Below are positions 22,102 to 32,066 of a stretch of DNA of 33,223 nucleotides, piece by piece. Every line of letters starts with the position of its first letter. Within the stretch, counting starts at the first letter, position 1. Source of the DNA: an uncultured Clostridia bacterium (lineage in GTDB: Bacteria; Bacillota; Clostridia; Oscillospirales; Ruminococcaceae); assembly GCA_947627945.1 (NCBI GenBank), contig CANQYC010000006.1:1-33223 (forward strand), read 5' to 3'. The notes below the pieces were generated by a model. That model was given only the letters and a program-made list of their open reading frames with translations, searched no databases and had not been told where the DNA came from. A program made the translations under genes and the position numbers.

Positions 22102-23325
22102 ATGAAAAGCGGCCCGCTGAATGTATTTCTGGTACTCGTGGCAGCGTTTGTGATCCTCACCGTGGCAAACATCATCTACCGTACACTGAATAAGGACTAC
22201 GAAACAGAGACGGCACTTCTCTCCACGGGGATCGATTCCGAACAGGTCAAGGGCGTCTTTATCCGGGATGAACAGGTCATCACCTACGACGGTGACGGCG
22301 TCATCAGCTATGAGATCTCCGACGGCGGAAAACTCGGCATCGGCAGCGTCATTGCGGGTGTCTACCCCTCGGAGAGCCAGATCGAGCTGAAACAGCGCAT
22401 TGCATCTCTCGAAACAGAGCTTTCGCTCCTGCGGCGCATCTCGAATCCCGGCACGACCCAGACCGCCCAGCCCTCCGGTATCTCCGAGCTGTTCGACCAG
22501 ACATACATGGAATATCTCTTTCAGCGTGAACAGCGCAATTATGACGACCTGCAGCGGGAGGAAATGGTCGTGCTGCTCAGCACCTACCAGCTTGTGACAG
22601 GCATGGACACGGGGTATGAAGATAAGATCTCACAGCTTGAGAGCGAGCTGAATACCCTGAAACAGGCGCAGCAGGCACCGCTCAAGACCATCACCGCCGA
22701 CAGGGCTGCCTATTTTGTCAGCTATGCGGATGGCTATGAGGATACGCTGCGGACGGACAGCATCAGCAGTCTGACGCCCGACCAGCTCTCGGAGGTCAAG
22801 GATGCCCCGAGCAATGCGGACGGCGTCGTCGGGAAGCTCATCGACAGCTACCAGTGGATGCTCGCTGCCGTGGTGGACAACTCCGATAAATTCTACGAAA
22901 AGGGCAAATGGGTCACGCTCAAATTCTCCTCCACCTCCGAACAGGTCAGGGGACAGATCGTCAGTGTCAATTCCGATGCCGGAAATACCAAGACCGTCAT
23001 CGTCATCAGCTGCGAGACCATGACATATGATCTGGTGCAGCACCGCACGGAGACCGTGGAGATCATCCGGGGCGTCGGGGAGTATACCGGCATTATGGTG
23101 CCCCGGAGCGCACAGCATTTCAGCACCGTGACAGACCCGGAGACCGGGGAGGAAGAGACGGTGGTGGGCGTGTATGTACTCAACGGCGAACAGCCGGAAT
23201 TCCGCCGGCTCGATGTCATCTACGGGGACACGGATCATGTCATTTCTGCCCAGCACGAGGAAGAAGGCTATTTGCAGCTGTATGACTCGATCATTACGAA
23301 AGGAATAGATGCAGATGGACAATAA
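22102..23325 (+). CDS. HlyD-like single-pass membrane protein
   Basis: N-terminal TM (VFLVLVAAFVILTVANIIY), lipoyl-like half motif (DGDGVISYEISDGGKLGIGSVIAGVYPSESQ), coiled-coil, beta-rich C-terminus. Confidence 0.7.
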   Translation: MKSGPLNVFLVLVAAFVILTVANIIYRTLNKDYETETALLSTGIDSEQVKGVFIRDEQVITYDGDGVISYEISDGGKLGIGSVIAGVYPSESQIELKQRIASLETELSLLRRISNPGTTQTAQPSGISELFDQTYMEYLFQREQRNYDDLQREEMVVLLSTYQLVTGMDTGYEDKISQLESELNTLKQAQQAPLKTITADRAAYFVSYADGYEDTLRTDSISSLTPDQLSEVKDAPSNADGVVGKLIDSYQWMLAAVVDNSDKFYEKGKWVTLKFSSTSEQVRGQIVSVNSDAGNTKTVIVISCETMTYDLVQHRTETVEIIRGVGEYTGIMVPRSAQHFSTVTDPETGEEETVVGVYVLNGEQPEFRRLDVIYGDTDHVISAQHEEEGYLQLYDSIITKGIDADGQ

Positions 23326-23998
23326 GTGTGAAGCGGTGCGTGAAAACTATGCACGCATTTCGGCACAGATCGCCGAAGCAGCCGTGAAGAGCGGCAGACA
23401 GCCGGAGGACATCACCTTCATGGCTGTCACAAAGACCGTGGCACCGGAGCTTGTCAACTGCGCCATCGACTGCGGCATCTCTCTGCTCGGTGAGAACCGG
23501 GTACAGGAATACCAGTCCAAGCGGGATGCCTACCGTCCCGGCGTGCCGGTGGATTTCATCGGTACACTCCAGACCAACAAGGTCAAGTACCTCATCGGCA
23601 ATATGCGGCTCATCCACTCCGTGGACAGGCTGCCGCTTGCTGCGGAGATCGAACGCATCGCCGCAAAACACGACATGGTACAGGACATCCTGCTCGAAGT
23701 CAACATCGGCAGGGAGGAGAGCAAGAGCGGCGTGCTGCCCGAGGCACTTCCGGAACTGCTCGCACAGACCGCTGCGCTCGGACATGTCCGGGTGTGCGGG
23801 CTGATGACCATTCCGCCGCCGGCAAAGGACACCTCCTTTTTGCAGGCGATGCAGGAACTGTATCTCAAGACCGCCGAGACCACACCGATGCACATCCTGT
23901 CCATGGGAATGTCGGACGACTACTGCGAGGCGATCGCCTGCGGGTCAAACTTAGTACGCATCGGCTCGGCACTGTTCGGTGCCAGAGTGTACCGCTGA
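23309..23998 (+). CDS. YggS family PLP-binding protein (YlmE)
   Basis: MAVTKTV, LLGENRVQEYQSK, DFIGTLQTNKVKYL, LSMGMSDDYCEAIACGSNLVRIGSALFG. Confidence 0.95.
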   Translation: MQMDNKCEAVRENYARISAQIAEAAVKSGRQPEDITFMAVTKTVAPELVNCAIDCGISLLGENRVQEYQSKRDAYRPGVPVDFIGTLQTNKVKYLIGNMRLIHSVDRLPLAAEIERIAAKHDMVQDILLEVNIGREESKSGVLPEALPELLAQTAALGHVRVCGLMTIPPPAKDTSFLQAMQELYLKTAETTPMHILSMGMSDDYCEAIACGSNLVRIGSALFGARVYR

Positions 23999-24173
23999 AT
24001 CATCGGTAAGCAGGGCATTTTGCCCTATGGAGACCGCTGCGCCATGCACGGCGTGTCCCGGCATATGGGTGTCCGTATGCACCCGGCAAGATGGCACCGC
24101 ACAGGCATGACTTACGGCTGCACGGTGCTGCGATAAACAGAAATCGACCCATACGGAGAAATAGGAGAAAATT

Positions 24174-24620
24174 ATGGAGATCTTCAAGAACGTCAAGGAA
24201 TTCTTCTTCCCGTCCGAAATGCCCGAATCTTCCGGCAGCGGCAGTGCGATGTCCGGTCCGGATATCCCCCCGCACCATGGCATTGAGGAAATGCAGCAGG
24301 GCAGAGAACCCGGCTCGAATATCGTCAATATCCAAGCAACTGCACAGCTTCAGGTCGTACTGGTCAAGCCCGAGGTGTTCACGGATGCAAAAGCGATCGC
24401 CGATCATCTCATCAGCCGCAAGACCGTGGTGCTGAATCTCGAGACGGCATCCCCTGAGAACCGCAGACGGATCATCGACTTCCTCGTGGGTGTGAGCTAT
24501 GCCATCAGCGGCAGCCTCAAGCCCGTTGCCAATCTGACATACATCATCACGCCCTACAATGTCGGCTTTATCGGCGACGACCTTGCCGCAGAGCTGGAAA
24601 ATAACGGCGTGATCATCTGA
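24174..24620 (+). CDS. sepF: Cell division protein SepF
   Basis: N-terminal amphipathic segment (MEIFKNVKEFFFP) and SepF domain (VVLVKPEVFTDAKAIADHLISRKTVVLNLE). Confidence 0.93.
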   Translation: MEIFKNVKEFFFPSEMPESSGSGSAMSGPDIPPHHGIEEMQQGREPGSNIVNIQATAQLQVVLVKPEVFTDAKAIADHLISRKTVVLNLETASPENRRRIIDFLVGVSYAISGSLKPVANLTYIITPYNVGFIGDDLAAELENNGVII

Positions 24621-25393
24621 TGCAGCCAAAACAGCAGGATGAGGATCGCATCCTGCTGGCGCATGTGCAGGATCTGGCACGGCGGAATGCCTACCGGAGC
24701 TTTACGGCGTTCCTGGATATGCGTCAGTATACGCTGGTGCGGCGGCAGCTCCGTGCCGGTACCTACCGCTTTTTCGGCGGGTATCCGGAGGCGCAGCGGG
24801 GCATCCTCTGCCTCCATCCGGAGGGCTGCCCGCCGGAGGATGCAGAATTTCCCATCACCTGCCTGACCATTACGTTCCCCGCACGGTCTGTGATCAGATC
24901 CGGTACGGAGGGACCGGAATGCCCGCTTTCCCACAGGGATGTGCTGGGCAGTCTGATGGCGCAGCAGGTGCGGCGGGATACTGTCGGGGATATCCTGATC
25001 ACTGCCGAACGGATACAGTGCTTTGTCACAGGAGCGGCAGCAGCGGTCGGGATGGAATTGACAAAGATCGGGAGGATCGGTGTGAAAGTGACCGATGCGC
25101 TGCCGTATGCGGGGGATTTTGTGCAGCGGGTGCAGCGGATGGAGGGGACAGTCTCCTCTCCCCGGCTGGATGCCGTGCTGCGGACAGCACTTTCCCTCGG
25201 CAGACAGGCATGCTGCCGGCTGATCCTTGCCGGTGAGGTGACGGTCGGTCATGTGCCGTGTCTCAAGCCGGAGCGTCTCCTGTCGGCAGGAGAGGTATTC
25301 TCCGTGAGGGGATACGGCAAGTTCCGCATCGCAGAGATCGGCAGTCCGACCCGAAAGGACAGACTGCATATACACATTGAAAAGTTCCTATAA
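24620..25393 (+). CDS. YlmH-type S4-domain RNA-binding protein
   Basis: YlmH-like N-terminal region and S4 motif (RLDAVLRTALSLGRQACCRLILAGEVTVGHVPCLKPERLLSAGEVFSVRGYGKFRI). TGATG overlap with sepF. Confidence 0.9.
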   Translation: MQPKQQDEDRILLAHVQDLARRNAYRSFTAFLDMRQYTLVRRQLRAGTYRFFGGYPEAQRGILCLHPEGCPPEDAEFPITCLTITFPARSVIRSGTEGPECPLSHRDVLGSLMAQQVRRDTVGDILITAERIQCFVTGAAAAVGMELTKIGRIGVKVTDALPYAGDFVQRVQRMEGTVSSPRLDAVLRTALSLGRQACCRLILAGEVTVGHVPCLKPERLLSAGEVFSVRGYGKFRIAEIGSPTRKDRLHIHIEKFL

Positions 25394-25414
25394 TTATTGG
25401 AGAGGTGAACGACT

Positions 25415-26116
25415 ATGATGACTGCAAAGGAGATCCGGGAGCTACAATTCGAGAGGGTAGCATGGGGATATCGTCCGGAAGATGTGGACGAATTTCTCAG
25501 CAAGCTCGAAGCGACGTTCCAAGAGATCGACAATGAGCGTGAGGACAGCAACCACAAGATCCAGATCCTCGCCGACAAGGTACGGGAGTACATGAAAGAT
25601 GAGGAAGCCCTCAAGGATGCGCTGTTCGGTGCCCAGAAAGAGGGTCACCGTGTCATTGCAGAGGCAAATGAAAAGGCAGAGCAGATCCTGAACAAGGCAA
25701 AAGAGGAGGCAGCCGTCCTGCTCGATGAGGCGACCCGCCAGCACGAGGAACTGATGGAAAAGAACCGTGCCGAGATCGCCAAGGAGCAGGAGGGACTGGC
25801 AAAAGCCCGCCAGATGGTCGCAGATTTCAAGCGCAGCCTGTTCGATCTGTACAAGGGGCATCTTGAAATGATCTCCGCACTGCCTGAGGTGGATGACGAT
25901 TTCCAGACATCCGGCACCACAGAGACCGCAGAGACGGACTCCGCCGCAGAGGAGGACGTAAAGACGGACGATCCTGCCCCTGCCTACACGGAGACACATG
26001 ATCCGTTTGCCACCTCACAGTTTTCTTCGAGAGTGATCCGGGGTGCGTATGAATCCCGGTTCAGCGATCTGAAATTCGGAGACAACAACCCGCAGGAGCC
26101 ATCGACGGAATCCTGA
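25415..26116 (+). CDS. divIVA: DivIVA domain protein
   Basis: MMTAKEIRELQFERVAWGYRPEDVDEFLSKLEATFQEI followed by coiled-coil. Confidence 0.93.
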   Translation: MMTAKEIRELQFERVAWGYRPEDVDEFLSKLEATFQEIDNEREDSNHKIQILADKVREYMKDEEALKDALFGAQKEGHRVIAEANEKAEQILNKAKEEAAVLLDEATRQHEELMEKNRAEIAKEQEGLAKARQMVADFKRSLFDLYKGHLEMISALPEVDDDFQTSGTTETAETDSAAEEDVKTDDPAPAYTETHDPFATSQFSSRVIRGAYESRFSDLKFGDNNPQEPSTES

Positions 26117-26149
26117 CGGCGCATTACACAAGAAAGGAACTGACCGCCA

Positions 26150-28930
26150 ATGTCACAGGATCTTAAGAACAGCCTGAACATGCCGAAGACCAGCTTCCCC
26201 ATGCGGGGCAATCTGCCCAAGCGGGAGCCGGACATTCTGGCAAAGTGGGAAAGCGGGCGTCTGTATGACAAGATCATGGAAAAGAACGCAGGGAAACCCT
26301 CGTTCATGTTCCATGACGGACCGCCCTATGCAAACGGCACCATCCACCTCGGGACGGCACTGAATAAAACGCTGAAAGATTTCATCGTCAAGCACCGGAA
26401 CATGACGGGCTTCTGCGCCCCCTATGTCCCCGGCTGGGATACGCACGGTCTGCCGATCGAGCTGAAGGCAATGAAGGAGATCGGTGTGGAAAACGGTGCG
26501 ATACCGCCTGTGCAGCTGAGAAAGCACTGCAAGGACTTCGCACTGACCCATGTGGAGAACCAGAAGGTACAGTTCAAGCGACTGGGCAGCATCGGCGATT
26601 ACGACCATCCCTACCTCACCCTGCGCCCGGAGTACGAGGCACGGCAGGTCGAGGTATTCGGCAAGATGGCGAAGGATGGCTATATGTACAAGGGGCTGAA
26701 ACCCGTGTACTGGTGCCCGGACTGCAACACTGCCCTTGCCGAGGCAGAGATCGAGTATGAGAACGATCCCTGCAATTCTATCTATGTCAAGTTCCGTGTG
26801 ACAGACGACAAGGGAATGTTCACGGCACTGGGACTGGATCTGCAAAATGTCTACTTCGTGATCTGGACGACGACCACATGGACGATCCCGGGCAATCTGG
26901 CGATCTGCCTCGGTCCGGAGTATGAATATACGCTCGTCCATGTCGGTGACGAATACTATGTCATGGCGGAGGAGCTTGTCCCCGGCGTCATGGAGACTGC
27001 CGGCATCAGCGACTACACCACGGAACACCGCTTCACCGGCGCAGAGCTGGAGGGGATGCGGACGAAGCATCCGCTCTATGACAGACCCTCCCCCATCATC
27101 GTGGGCGATCATGTCACCTTGGAAAGCGGTACCGGCTGCGTGCATACGGCTCCCGGCTATGGCGTGGAGGACTTTGAGGTCTGCAAGAATTATGACGACA
27201 TCGGCATCGTTGTCTGTGTGGATGCACAGGGACGGCAGACTGCCGAGGCAGGCGAATTCGAGGGACTGGACACGGAGGAAGCCAACAAGCGCATTGCCGA
27301 GCGTCTCACCGAGGAACATGCCATGCTCGCCATGCAGCACATCGTCCACCAGTATCCGCATTGCTGGCGGTGCCACAGCCCGATCATCTACCGTGCGACA
27401 GAACAGTGGTTCTGCTCGGTCAAGGGCTTCAAGGAGGACGCTGTCAAAGCCATCGAATCCGTTGAGTGGATCCCGGCATGGGGCGAGGAACGGATCAAGG
27501 GCATGGTGCGTGACCGGAGCGACTGGTGCATTTCCCGTCAGAGGATCTGGGGCGTGCCGATCCCGGTCGTTTACTGCAAGGACTGCAAGACCCCGATCGT
27601 GACCGATGCCACCATCAAGAGCATTGCGGATGTGTTCCGGAAAGAGGGCTCCGATGCATGGTGGACAAAGGACACCGCCGAACTCATCCCGGCGGATACA
27701 AAGTGCAGCTGCGGCTGTACGGAATTCACCAAAGAATATGACATCATGGATGTCTGGTTCGACAGCGGCGTATCCCATACGGCAGTACTGGACAATTATC
27801 CGGAACTGTCATGGCCGGCTGACCTCTATCTTGAGGGTGCCGATCAGTACCGTGGCTGGTTCCAGTCCTCTCTGCTGACCTCTGTGGTCTATAAGGGCAC
27901 TGCGCCCTATAAGCAGGTCTGCACCCATGGCTGGGTCGTGGACGGCGAGGGCAAGATCATGCACAAATCCCTCGGCAACGGCATTGCCCCCGAGGAGATC
28001 ATCGAGCAGTACGGTGCAGACATCCTGCGTCTCTGGGTCGCTTCTTCCGACTACCATTCCGATATCCGTGTGTCCAAGGACATCCTGAACCAGCAATCCG
28101 ATGCCTACCGGAAGATCCGCAACACTGCCCGGTACATCCTCGGCAACCTCAGTGACGGCGAGACGGTATTCTCCCCCGACAAGGACATGGCAGACGATGC
28201 ACAGCTTGAGGAACTCGACAGATGGATCCTCATGCGGCTCGATGCCCTGACGGAGACGGTGAACAAGGGCTATCTTGCCTATGATTTCCATTCCGTGATC
28301 CATGCGATCCATAATTTCTGCGTTGTCGATCTGTCGAGCTTCTATCTGGACATCATCAAGGACAGACTGTACTGTGAAAAGGTGGATTCTGTCACCAGAC
28401 GTGCCGCACAGACGGCGATGTACCGTGTACTCGATGCACTGGTGCGCATGGTCGCACCCATCCTGAGCTTTACGGCAGAGGAGATCTGGCAGCAACTGCC
28501 GCACCGCAGCAGCGATGATGCCCGCAGTGTCTTCCTGAATGAATTCCTGCCGGCGACCGGCATGACCTGTGATGCGGCATTCCGGGAGAAGTGGGACAGG
28601 ATCTACGCCATCCGTGAAGCCGTCAACAAGAAGCTTGAGGAAAAGCGTACAGAGAAGGTCATTGGCAAGTCGCTCGAAGCAAAGGTCATCATCACCGTGA
28701 AGGATGCACAGGCGGCTGCGGAGATCGCCGGCTGGAGCGAGCTGAAGGATGTACTCATCGTCTCGGCGGTGGAAGTACAGACCGGTGAGACCGGCGATGA
28801 GGACATGACATTTGCCATCGAAAAGGCATCCGGCTGCCAGTGCGAACGCTGCTGGAAGTTTTCGGAGGAAGTCGGTCGTCTTGCACAGTACCCGACCCTC
28901 TGCAAACGCTGCGCAGAGGTCATTGGCTGA
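26150..28930 (+). CDS. ileS: Isoleucyl-tRNA synthetase
   Basis: HIGH-type motif HDGPPYANGTIHLGTALNK, MHKSLGN signature, C-terminal zinc motif CERCWKF...LCKRC. Confidence 0.97.
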   Translation: MSQDLKNSLNMPKTSFPMRGNLPKREPDILAKWESGRLYDKIMEKNAGKPSFMFHDGPPYANGTIHLGTALNKTLKDFIVKHRNMTGFCAPYVPGWDTHGLPIELKAMKEIGVENGAIPPVQLRKHCKDFALTHVENQKVQFKRLGSIGDYDHPYLTLRPEYEARQVEVFGKMAKDGYMYKGLKPVYWCPDCNTALAEAEIEYENDPCNSIYVKFRVTDDKGMFTALGLDLQNVYFVIWTTTTWTIPGNLAICLGPEYEYTLVHVGDEYYVMAEELVPGVMETAGISDYTTEHRFTGAELEGMRTKHPLYDRPSPIIVGDHVTLESGTGCVHTAPGYGVEDFEVCKNYDDIGIVVCVDAQGRQTAEAGEFEGLDTEEANKRIAERLTEEHAMLAMQHIVHQYPHCWRCHSPIIYRATEQWFCSVKGFKEDAVKAIESVEWIPAWGEERIKGMVRDRSDWCISRQRIWGVPIPVVYCKDCKTPIVTDATIKSIADVFRKEGSDAWWTKDTAELIPADTKCSCGCTEFTKEYDIMDVWFDSGVSHTAVLDNYPELSWPADLYLEGADQYRGWFQSSLLTSVVYKGTAPYKQVCTHGWVVDGEGKIMHKSLGNGIAPEEIIEQYGADILRLWVASSDYHSDIRVSKDILNQQSDAYRKIRNTARYILGNLSDGETVFSPDKDMADDAQLEELDRWILMRLDALTETVNKGYLAYDFHSVIHAIHNFCVVDLSSFYLDIIKDRLYCEKVDSVTRRAAQTAMYRVLDALVRMVAPILSFTAEEIWQQLPHRSSDDARSVFLNEFLPATGMTCDAAFREKWDRIYAIREAVNKKLEEKRTEKVIGKSLEAKVIITVKDAQAAAEIAGWSELKDVLIVSAVEVQTGETGDEDMTFAIEKASGCQCERCWKFSEEVGRLAQYPTLCKRCAEVIG

Positions 28931-28993
28931 CCGGGATACGATACGGCGGCTTGCCGACGGTGAGCCGCTGTTTTATGTGAAGGGAGGATGCGG

Positions 28994-29497
28994 ATGCTTG
29001 CAGTGGCTCTGGCTGTGATCGTAGCGGTCGCAGGTGCCGATCAGCTCATCAAGGCATGGATCACAAGGGAATTTGCACTGTATGAGGAGCGTCCTTTTCT
29101 GCACATCGGAGACTGGGATATCCTCCACCTGCACTATGTGGAAAATACCGGCTCGGCATTCAGCAGCTTCTCCGGACAGCGGCTGCTGCTCGTGACGGTG
29201 ACGGTGCTGGGGATCGCCGTGTGCGGCTGGCTGCTCTGCCGCCATGCCCGGGGCAAGCCGCTTGCCTTCTGGTCGCTGACGATGATCATCGGCGGCGCAT
29301 GCGGGAACCTGATCGACAGGCTCTTTCGGGGCGGCGCAGTGGTAGATTACCTCGATGTGCAGCTGTTTGACTTTGCGATCTTCAACTTTGCCGACTGCTT
29401 TGTGACAGTGGGCACACTGCTGCTGATGATCTACATCCTGTTCGTGATGGACAGGAAAGATACAAATGCGAAAGGAGATGCCGATGGTACAGCATGA
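28994..29497 (+). CDS. lspA: Lipoprotein signal peptidase (signal peptidase II)
   Basis: GADQLIKAWI, GGACGNLIDRLFRGGAVVDYLDV, FNFADCFVTVG. Confidence 0.94.
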   Translation: MLAVALAVIVAVAGADQLIKAWITREFALYEERPFLHIGDWDILHLHYVENTGSAFSSFSGQRLLLVTVTVLGIAVCGWLLCRHARGKPLAFWSLTMIIGGACGNLIDRLFRGGAVVDYLDVQLFDFAIFNFADCFVTVGTLLLMIYILFVMDRKDTNAKGDADGTA

Positions 29498-30395
29498 CCT
29501 CGTTTTTCCGGAATCCGCTGCCGGCGGCAGACTGGACAAATGGATCGCCAGACTCGGCATCGGACTGACACGCTGCGGCGTACAGGGGCTGATCGTCAGC
29601 GGCAATGTGACCGTGGACGGGTCGCTCATCCCCAAAAATTTCCGCCCGAAACCGGGGGCGCAGATCCATATCGATGTCCCGCCGCCGGAGGAAGTCGCCG
29701 TCGTCCCGCAGGACATCCCCCTCGACATCGTGTATGAGGATGACGATCTGCTGGTCGTCAACAAGCCCAAGGGCATGGTGGTGCATCCGGCAGTGGGAAA
29801 TTATGATGAAACGCTCGTCAATGCCCTGCTGTATCACTGCAAGGATTCCCTCTCCGGCATCAACGGCGTCATTCGTCCGGGCATTGTCCACCGCATCGAC
29901 AAGAACACCAGCGGACTGCTCATCGTGGCAAAAAATGACACTGCCCACCAGGGACTGGCAGAACAGATCAAGGCGCATTCTTTCACACGGGAATATGAAG
30001 CCATTGCGGTCGGACAGTTCCGGGACCCCGCCGGGACGATCAATGCCCCCATCGGACGCAGTACCGCCGACCGCAAAAAAATGTGCGTCACCGAGGTCAA
30101 TGCGAAACCTGCCGTCACCCATTATGAGGTGCTGCGGCAGTTCCGGGACACCGCACATCTCCGGCTCCGGCTGGAGACGGGACGCACCCACCAGATCCGG
30201 GTACATCTTGCCTATATCGGGCATCCCATCTATGGGGACAATGTCTATGGAAAAGCCGTCAAGGGCACGCAGGGACAGTGTCTCCATGCACGGAAGATCG
30301 GATTCATACATCCGGTGACAGGACAGTATCTTGAGTTCACTGCGCCGGCACCGGCATATTTTCAAAAACTGTTAGAGAAAATGGAGATGATGTGA
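29484..30395 (+). CDS. RluA/RluD family pseudouridine synthase
   Basis: S4 domain then HRIDKNTSGLLIVAKN catalytic motif, RLETGRTHQIRVHLAYIGHPIYGD. Start taken at MVQHD after AAAGGAG. Confidence 0.93.
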   Translation: MVQHDLVFPESAAGGRLDKWIARLGIGLTRCGVQGLIVSGNVTVDGSLIPKNFRPKPGAQIHIDVPPPEEVAVVPQDIPLDIVYEDDDLLVVNKPKGMVVHPAVGNYDETLVNALLYHCKDSLSGINGVIRPGIVHRIDKNTSGLLIVAKNDTAHQGLAEQIKAHSFTREYEAIAVGQFRDPAGTINAPIGRSTADRKKMCVTEVNAKPAVTHYEVLRQFRDTAHLRLRLETGRTHQIRVHLAYIGHPIYGDNVYGKAVKGTQGQCLHARKIGFIHPVTGQYLEFTAPAPAYFQKLLEKMEMM

Positions 30396-31207
30396 TGTTT
30401 GAAGATCCCGGAAAGCTGTGCATCATCACCGATCTGGACGGCACGTTCCTGCCGAGGAGCAAGGTGCCGCTGCCGTCAGATCTCGCCGCCGTGCGGCGGT
30501 TTGAGGCTGCGGGCGGACGGTTCACCATTGCCACCGGGCGCACCGTGCAGGCATCCCGCCGCTACCCGGCGGAGCTTGGACTGAAACAGCCCATGATCGT
30601 GTTCAACGGTGCGGGCATCTATGATGCGGCAGCGGACAAACTGCTGTATGTACATCCCCTCCCGGAGGAGGCAAAGGCAATGACTGCCTCCATCCTTGCG
30701 GACAATCCCCATGCCGGGGTGGAAGTGCTGTGTCCGGAGGAAACGTGGGTGCTGAACAACACCGACTACGAAAAGGAACATATCCGGATCTGCGGTGTGA
30801 CGCCCCGCTACGGCACGGCAGAGGATGTGGAGGGCATCTGGCTCAAGGTGCTTTTTGCGATGGATCCGGTGCAGATACCGGATTTCATCCGCTATATCGA
30901 CAGCCGGGGATTTGACAATGTGAGCTTTATCCGCTCGGAAAAGAAATTCTATGAGATGCTGCCGCTCGGCGTGTCCAAGGGCAGCGCACTGAACGCCTAC
31001 CGCAGACTGCCGGGAATGCAGGGAATGACCTTTGTGGCAGTCGGTGATTTTGATAACGACATCGAAATGCTCAAAGCTGCTGATTTTGCCGTATGCCCGC
31101 AGAATGCAGCAGATCCCGCCAAGGCATGCGCTGATCTCATCCTCTCCCGCACCTGTGAGGAAGGTGCGATGGAGGAGCTGATCGGCATACTGCTTCATGA
31201 ACACTGA
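30395..31207 (+). CDS. HAD-superfamily (Cof-like) hydrolase
   Basis: DLDGTFLPRSK motif I, ATGRT, VAVGDFDNDIEML motif IV. TGATG overlap with the previous gene. Confidence 0.9.
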   Translation: MFEDPGKLCIITDLDGTFLPRSKVPLPSDLAAVRRFEAAGGRFTIATGRTVQASRRYPAELGLKQPMIVFNGAGIYDAAADKLLYVHPLPEEAKAMTASILADNPHAGVEVLCPEETWVLNNTDYEKEHIRICGVTPRYGTAEDVEGIWLKVLFAMDPVQIPDFIRYIDSRGFDNVSFIRSEKKFYEMLPLGVSKGSALNAYRRLPGMQGMTFVAVGDFDNDIEMLKAADFAVCPQNAADPAKACADLILSRTCEEGAMEELIGILLHEH

Positions 31208-31220
31208 TGGAGGTATCCCA

Positions 31221-32063
31221 ATGGATGAAATGATCAGAAAAAAGCTGCAAGCCATTGCCTGCCGTGTCCGCATGGGCGTGCTGACAGGCACCTTTCATGC
31301 AAAGTCCGGACATCCGGGCGGATCGCTCTCGATCGCAGAACTGGTGACCTATCTCTACTTCGCACGGATGCATGTAGATCCCAAGCAGCCGGACATGCCC
31401 GACAGGGACAGGCTGGTGCTTTCCAAAGGACACTGCGCACCGGCACTCTATGCAGCACTGGCAGAACGTGGCTTTTTCCCGCCGTCAGAGCTGGAGCATC
31501 TGCGCCAGATCGGTGCGATGCTGCAGGGACATCCCTGCATCCAGACACCGGGCGTGGACATGTCGAGCGGTTCCCTCGGACAGGGCATTTCCGCCGCCTG
31601 CGGCATGGCACTTGCGGGGAAGCTGAACCATGCGCCGTACCATGTGTATGCCATCCTCGGTGACGGTGAGGTGGAGGAAGGGCAGGTCTGGGAGGCTGCC
31701 ATGTTCGCCGCCCACTACCAGCTCGACAACCTGACCGCCATTGTGGACATCAACGGGCTGCAGATCGACGGCAGGATCACGGAAGTCTGCTCCCCCGAAC
31801 CGATCGACGAGAAATTCCGTGCGTTCGGCTGGCATGTGATCTGTGTGGACGATGCGCATGATTTTGACAAGCTCGATGCTGCCTTCAAGGAGGCGGAGAC
31901 CATCACCGGCAAGCCGGTCGCCATTCTCCAGAGAAGCATCAAGGGCAAGGGCGTGTCTTTCATGGAAGATCAGGTATCCTGGCATGGCTCCGCTCCCAAT
32001 GCGGAACAGTATGCACAGGCAATGGACGAACTGAACGCAGCACTGGCTGCACTGGAGGTGTGA
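31221..32063 (+). CDS. Transketolase, N-terminal (thiamine diphosphate-binding) half
   Basis: HAKSGHPGGSLSIAEL, LSKGHCAPALYAAL, GSLGQGISAACGMAL, GDGEVEEGQVWEAAMFAAH. Confidence 0.95.
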   Translation: MDEMIRKKLQAIACRVRMGVLTGTFHAKSGHPGGSLSIAELVTYLYFARMHVDPKQPDMPDRDRLVLSKGHCAPALYAALAERGFFPPSELEHLRQIGAMLQGHPCIQTPGVDMSSGSLGQGISAACGMALAGKLNHAPYHVYAILGDGEVEEGQVWEAAMFAAHYQLDNLTAIVDINGLQIDGRITEVCSPEPIDEKFRAFGWHVICVDDAHDFDKLDAAFKEAETITGKPVAILQRSIKGKGVSFMEDQVSWHGSAPNAEQYAQAMDELNAALAALEV

Positions 32064-32066
32064 GCA

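Noticed and set aside
26153-27778. 541-aa minus-strand ORF opposite ileS
   Set aside because: Antisense shadow ORF without plausible domains.
27958-27984. IleS signature reads MHKSLGN instead of MSKSLGN
   Set aside because: From memory, an MHKS variant is common in clostridial IleS; probably a lineage signature rather than a novelty.
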